Assembly (NCBI GenBank): GCA_013297575.1
Contig: JAAFHO010000231.1
Span: 1-8,166 of the forward strand
Origin: Chitinophagales bacterium
Lineage (GTDB): Bacteria; Bacteroidota; Bacteroidia; Chitinophagales; Saprospiraceae
Direction: 5' to 3'
DNA length: 8,166 nt
This document shows positions 5,397-8,166 of this stretch, piece after piece. The first letter of the stretch is position 1. Each line of letters opens with the position of its first letter. The notes beneath the pieces were generated by a model. It was not told the origin of the DNA and did no database searches. It worked only from the letters and a program-made list of their open reading frames with translations. Both the position numbers and the translations under genes were made by a program.

Positions 5397-7034
5397 TTAC
5401 TTTTTTTGAACAGTTGCGCTTCGACTGCCCCAAGGCGTTGATACAAATATATAGTTTATCCCTTTTTCCAGCATTCCGGCGGGTATTGTGAAATAGGATA
5501 ACCCAATCGGGAAATCCTTGGACTCGCGGTAGCGGGATTTTCCATTTTCATCAAATACCGTTAATACAGCATTAGCACCATTAGGAACGACCACCTCTAC
5601 ACGTAAATTGCCGTCACTAATCGGATTAGGGGTTGGGGGATTCAACATGAATTTTGTGCTTTGGGGTTGCCTTTTCAGGTAATCAAAACTAGCATAGTTT
5701 TGCTCCACATATCCGCCCAGAAAGCAACTAAATTCTAGCGGATCAAAGACATACCCAGATTTACTTTTGATGTTTTTTAGGGTAAAAAAAACAGAACTTG
5801 GTTCATTCGGGTTGGTGAGTACACCATATAATTTATCCTGAAGATCATAGGGCAATAGTTCGTTTTCGGCTATCGAATAATTCGTTTTATCATATTGAAT
5901 ATCAAAGGAATAGGGCCAAATTTCCTTGCCATCTACTCTAATAATTGGGCGAGCAGCAAGCATTTCTTTTAGTTTTTTGGTGCGATTAAAAGCATCGCTA
6001 ATTTGGTACATTTCGGGGTTTGTCCATTCTTGTCGGAGCATCAAAAAAGATGTTCGGTCTGTATATCTTTGATTTCCATCGGCTGTTGGAAACGATTGTA
6101 AATATTGATTGCTATTCCATTTAAGATCGCCCCATTCTACCGAAAATTTATGTGTGTTTTTTTGCCGCCTTAATGCTAACCTCGGGTCGTCATCCGCAAT
6201 AATTTGAAGCAGCGATTGTAGTTCTGTATGGTATTGGTTGGCTGTTTTTAATTCTAATCGCACCGATAATCCCGGGGTAATCAAATGCGCATAAGGCCTC
6301 ATCAAATTTTCAATATTTTGGGCATGGTTTGTCGTATCAAATTCGATAACAAGGCTATTTAATTTGGTAGATATATCGTGGAAACTGATAAGAATTAACA
6401 TTTTTTCTTGGGTTCTATCCGCTTTCCATTCCAATGATGGAGGCGTTTTTAGTGTCTGCCAAAACTCCTGAACAGTAAAAAAGTCCCGATCATCCGCATG
6501 GCTTTCTGAATGAATATACGCCCCCCAGTCTGCCCGTGCTAGTGCCTTAAAATTGGATGATGTACCCGCATCTACGAATTCGTAACGTTGTTTTGTTACT
6601 TCCAATGTATCTTTGTTGATCGTTATTTTGATACAACCCATATAACCATCTGCAATGGGTATGTTTTCAATCATAAACAGATCACCAGCTTTGGCTGTTT
6701 GAGCATATTTTGTATCTAAAGCAGGTATTAATTGATTGAAAAACTCCTTATTTGTAGCAACGGAAATATCCATTTGCTCAAATTTGAACTGAAAATCACG
6801 GATCAACGATTTGCCATTCCAAAGTGATGGTTGGGAAAACATGGATTTTCGAAAATTATGGGGCGAAACCGATATTTCTGCCTCGTAATTATTCTTTTGT
6901 AATAAAACAGATTGCATATCGCCCCAATAAAAAATACATTTCTCGGGATTGGCTGCTTCAACATCAAATCCAATTGCAGCAAAAAAGCAAATTGTAAAAA
7001 GTAGGCGGTAATACGTGTGTAGTATGTCCAACAT
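5397..7034 (-). CDS. Secreted protein with three GldM-C-like repeats and a T9SS-type C-terminal domain
   Basis: This is a 545-residue exported protein that I do not recognise as a named family. Residues 1-27 look like a signal peptide (hydrophobic YYRLLFTICFFAAIGF, cleavage plausible after VEA). Three beta-rich segments seem related. Residues 31-140 run from FYWGDM through FQFKFEQ to AGDLFMIENIPI. Residues about 200-265 run from LVIEFD to GLSVRLELK. Residues about 296-435 run from VEWGDLKW through YSFDIQYD to SSVFFTLKNI. The pattern (strand, loop, l...l, small G/N segment, vfIeNI, then an I-x-I strand) recalls the C-terminal domains of GldM/PorM; this is by eye only. Residues about 466-545 fit a T9SS type A sorting domain: PTPNP, LRVEVVVP, AVLTVFDENGK, GINYIFVSTPWGS and a final TVQKK. 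That implies Sec export followed by T9SS secretion or surface anchoring. It is divergent from the choice-of-anchor-B gene and convergent with the E1 gene. It uses the ATG at 7034, with no Shine-Dalgarno sequence. Confidence 0.8.
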   Translation of the reverse strand: MLDILHTYYRLLFTICFFAAIGFDVEAANPEKCIFYWGDMQSVLLQKNNYEAEISVSPHNFRKSMFSQPSLWNGKSLIRDFQFKFEQMDISVATNKEFFNQLIPALDTKYAQTAKAGDLFMIENIPIADGYMGCIKITINKDTLEVTKQRYEFVDAGTSSNFKALARADWGAYIHSESHADDRDFFTVQEFWQTLKTPPSLEWKADRTQEKMLILISFHDISTKLNSLVIEFDTTNHAQNIENLMRPYAHLITPGLSVRLELKTANQYHTELQSLLQIIADDDPRLALRRQKNTHKFSVEWGDLKWNSNQYLQSFPTADGNQRYTDRTSFLMLRQEWTNPEMYQISDAFNRTKKLKEMLAARPIIRVDGKEIWPYSFDIQYDKTNYSIAENELLPYDLQDKLYGVLTNPNEPSSVFFTLKNIKSKSGYVFDPLEFSCFLGGYVEQNYASFDYLKRQPQSTKFMLNPPTPNPISDGNLRVEVVVPNGANAVLTVFDENGKSRYRESKDFPIGLSYFTIPAGMLEKGINYIFVSTPWGSRSATVQKK

Positions 7035-7049
7035 AATATCAGGTTTGGT

Positions 7050-7074
7050 GTTAGTTAATTGTGTTCAAATACTT
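7050..7074 (-). promoter_or_regulatory. 25-base motif upstream of the secreted-protein gene, shared with the sulfur-locus inverted repeat
   Basis: These 25 bases match 582-606, the right arm of the inverted repeat in the sulfur locus, at 21 of 25 positions in the same orientation. Both precede a minus-strand gene. On the minus strand the motif begins AAGTATTTG, then ACACAATTAA, and ends 15 bases before the ATG at 7034. AGTATTTG is a poor version of the -7 consensus TAnnTTTG, so it may be the promoter, with a start near 7060, or a binding site next to it. Confidence 0.4.
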
Positions 7075-7175
7075 ATCTTGCACTAAACACCGAAAATTGA
7101 GGAATAAAACGAATGCAGTGTATTCAAAAAAAAGTGTTTAACATTTGATTTGGATTACGTTATACTTCGGCTCTG

Positions 7176-7230
7176 TAGGTTTTGTGCATGAAAATCCTAC
7201 TGTGCCCCATAAATCTATACACAAAACCTA
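7176..7230. repeat. 11-bp perfect inverted repeat in the divergent intergenic region
   Basis: TAGGTTTTGTG at 7176-7186 and CACAAAACCTA at 7220-7230 are perfect reverse complements, 33 bases apart. The left arm has a competing partner: GTAGGTTTT (7175-7183) can also pair with AAAATCCTAC (7191-7200) with one bulged base. Both arms resemble the -7 consensus (TAGGTTTT), in opposite orientations. The structure lies between two divergent secreted-protein genes (gap 7035-7282) and could be an operator for a dimeric regulator of both, or a leader-RNA hairpin. Confidence 0.6.
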
Positions 7231-7245
7231 ACAACGCTCAGTATA

Positions 7246-7253
7246 TATATTTA
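7246..7253 (+). promoter_or_regulatory. Possible -7 box of the choice-of-anchor-B gene
   Basis: TATATTTA matches seven of eight positions of TAnnTTTG and lies 29 bases before the ATG at 7283. The region is a run of alternating T and A, so a chance match is likely. TAGGTTTT at 7176-7183 is an alternative, with TTTG at 7149-7152 as a -33 box at a slightly long spacing of 23. Confidence 0.25.
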
Positions 7254-7282
7254 CATTTTTTTATAATTTATCTAAACAAAGT

Positions 7283-8166
7283 ATGATGTATCGATTATTG
7301 ATCCTAGTTTTTATACTTGCCGCTGCACCACTTCAGGCACAACTCCACCTCCAGCAATTGGCGCATGTTCCCAATGATTCTGGTATTACATTGGCTGGTT
7401 GCTGGCACCATGTGGACAGCATTGGAAATGAATATGCTTTAGTTGGCCATCGTTTTGGTTTAGACATATACGATGTTACTATTCCTACTACGCCGGTGCG
7501 CCGTTTTCGAGTACCGGGTTTGGTTAACAACTGGCGAGAAGTAAAAACTTGGGGTGGATTTGCCTATATCGGCTCTGAAGCTCAGGGTAGTGGGATTACG
7601 ATTGTGGATATGCGCCAATTGCCCGATACCATATTATATAAGGTATGGCTTGGCAATGATTCCTTGGAAAACATGATTCAACGCAGCCATACAGTGGGTG
7701 CAGAAGATGGTTATTTGTATGTCTATGGCAGTTCTGCACCCAGTGATGGTGCTATTATTTGTTCGCTTTCCGATCCATGGAACCCCGATTTTGTAGGCCA
7801 ATATAATACCAATTACCTGCACGATGGCTTGGTGGTAGGCGATACGCTTTTTGGTAGTGAAATTTATGATGGGCAATTCAGTGTTATAGATATTTCGGAC
7901 AAAACCAATCCTGTTATTTTAGCCACCCAACCCACGCCGGGCGCATTCAACCACAATACCACATTGTCGAAAAATAAAAATATACTCTTTACTGCGGATG
8001 AAAAATCGTTTACGCCAGTAGGTGCGTACGATATTTCTGATCTAAGTAATATTAATTTATTGGATGTATATTATCCTTCACAGCGACCTACTGGCGAGGT
8101 GCATAATGTGCGTAGGGTAGGGGACGACTACTTGGTTTGTCCATCCTATCAAGGTCAACTTACCAT
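7283..8166 (+). CDS. Choice-of-anchor-B / LVIVD-repeat secreted beta-propeller protein (3' end missing)
   Basis: The frame is open from the ATG at 7283 to the right edge, 294 codons without a stop, so the gene continues beyond the window. Residues 1-20 (MMYRLLILVFILAAAPLQAQ) are a signal peptide. The mature part shows repeated propeller-like units: YALVGHRFGLDIYDV (51-65), REVKTWGGFAYIGSEAQ (85-101) followed by GITIVDMRQLP (104-114), GQFSVIDISDKTNPV (197-211) and VGAYDISDLSNI (246-257). Each is accompanied by a conserved His segment: SHTVGAEDGYLYVYG, LHDGLVVGDTLFGSE, NHNTTLSKNKNILF and VHNVRRVGDDYLV. This is the pattern of choice-of-anchor-B family proteins (TIGR04312), whose members in Bacteroidota usually end in a T9SS sorting domain; that end is not visible here. 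The substrate or role is unknown. A second ATG follows immediately at 7286. It is divergent from the secreted repeat protein, which suggests shared control. Confidence 0.88.
   Translation, partial: MMYRLLILVFILAAAPLQAQLHLQQLAHVPNDSGITLAGCWHHVDSIGNEYALVGHRFGLDIYDVTIPTTPVRRFRVPGLVNNWREVKTWGGFAYIGSEAQGSGITIVDMRQLPDTILYKVWLGNDSLENMIQRSHTVGAEDGYLYVYGSSAPSDGAIICSLSDPWNPDFVGQYNTNYLHDGLVVGDTLFGSEIYDGQFSVIDISDKTNPVILATQPTPGAFNHNTTLSKNKNILFTADEKSFTPVGAYDISDLSNINLLDVYYPSQRPTGEVHNVRRVGDDYLVCPSYQGQLT

Noticed and set aside
4067..5433. Minus-strand open frames opposite the E1 gene
   Set aside because: They are antisense to a well-conserved enzyme and are short, low-complexity translations without motifs.
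7333..7876. Minus-strand open frames within the choice-of-anchor-B gene
   Set aside because: They are antisense to a plus-strand frame open from 7283 to the edge, which has a signal peptide and clear repeats.

Overview
The window looks like a chromosomal segment of a Bacteroidota bacterium, probably near the Saprospiraceae/Cytophagia side of the phylum. This is inferred from several things. There is a fused alpha/beta 2-oxoacid dehydrogenase E1 gene. A secreted protein ends in a C-terminal sorting domain of the type IX secretion system (T9SS) kind, and another is of the choice-of-anchor-B type. Start codons lack Shine-Dalgarno sequences and sit in A/T-rich leaders. Boxes matching the Bacteroidota -7 consensus TAnnTTTG stand in front of several genes. 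No RNA gene, CRISPR array or complete insertion sequence was seen.

Left part (1-2140, minus strand): a reactive-sulfur module. The first gene transcribed encodes a three-domain protein: a metallo-beta-lactamase persulfide dioxygenase domain, a catalytically dead rhodanese and an active rhodanese. Its layout matches the CstB type. It is followed by a small single-domain rhodanese. Between the two genes lies a striking 22-bp-arm inverted repeat (536-606). In front of the first gene there is a -7-like box, with a Crp/Fnr-type palindrome (GTGA-N6-TCAC) about 41 bases upstream of the predicted transcription start. That is the position expected for an activator. Bases 1-132 hold only small hairpins and a short reading frame running off the left edge.

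Middle (2140-5390): a 163-bp region with long imperfect terminal inverted repeats lies just past the end of an Rpn/PD-(D/E)XK-type nuclease (putative transposase-family) gene, whose 3' part carries a 12-bp tandem repeat. Divergent from it is the large fused E1 gene of a 2-oxoacid dehydrogenase complex, with good -7 boxes for both genes in the 173-bp gap between them.

Right part (5397-8166): two divergently transcribed exported proteins. The minus-strand one is a 545-residue protein with a signal peptide, apparently three diverged beta-rich repeats that recall the GldM C-terminal domains, and a T9SS-like C-terminal domain. I do not recognise it as a named family. The plus-strand one is a choice-of-anchor-B/LVIVD beta-propeller protein cut by the right edge. 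The gap between them contains an 11-bp perfect inverted repeat, and also a 25-base motif that recurs in the inverted repeat of the sulfur module.
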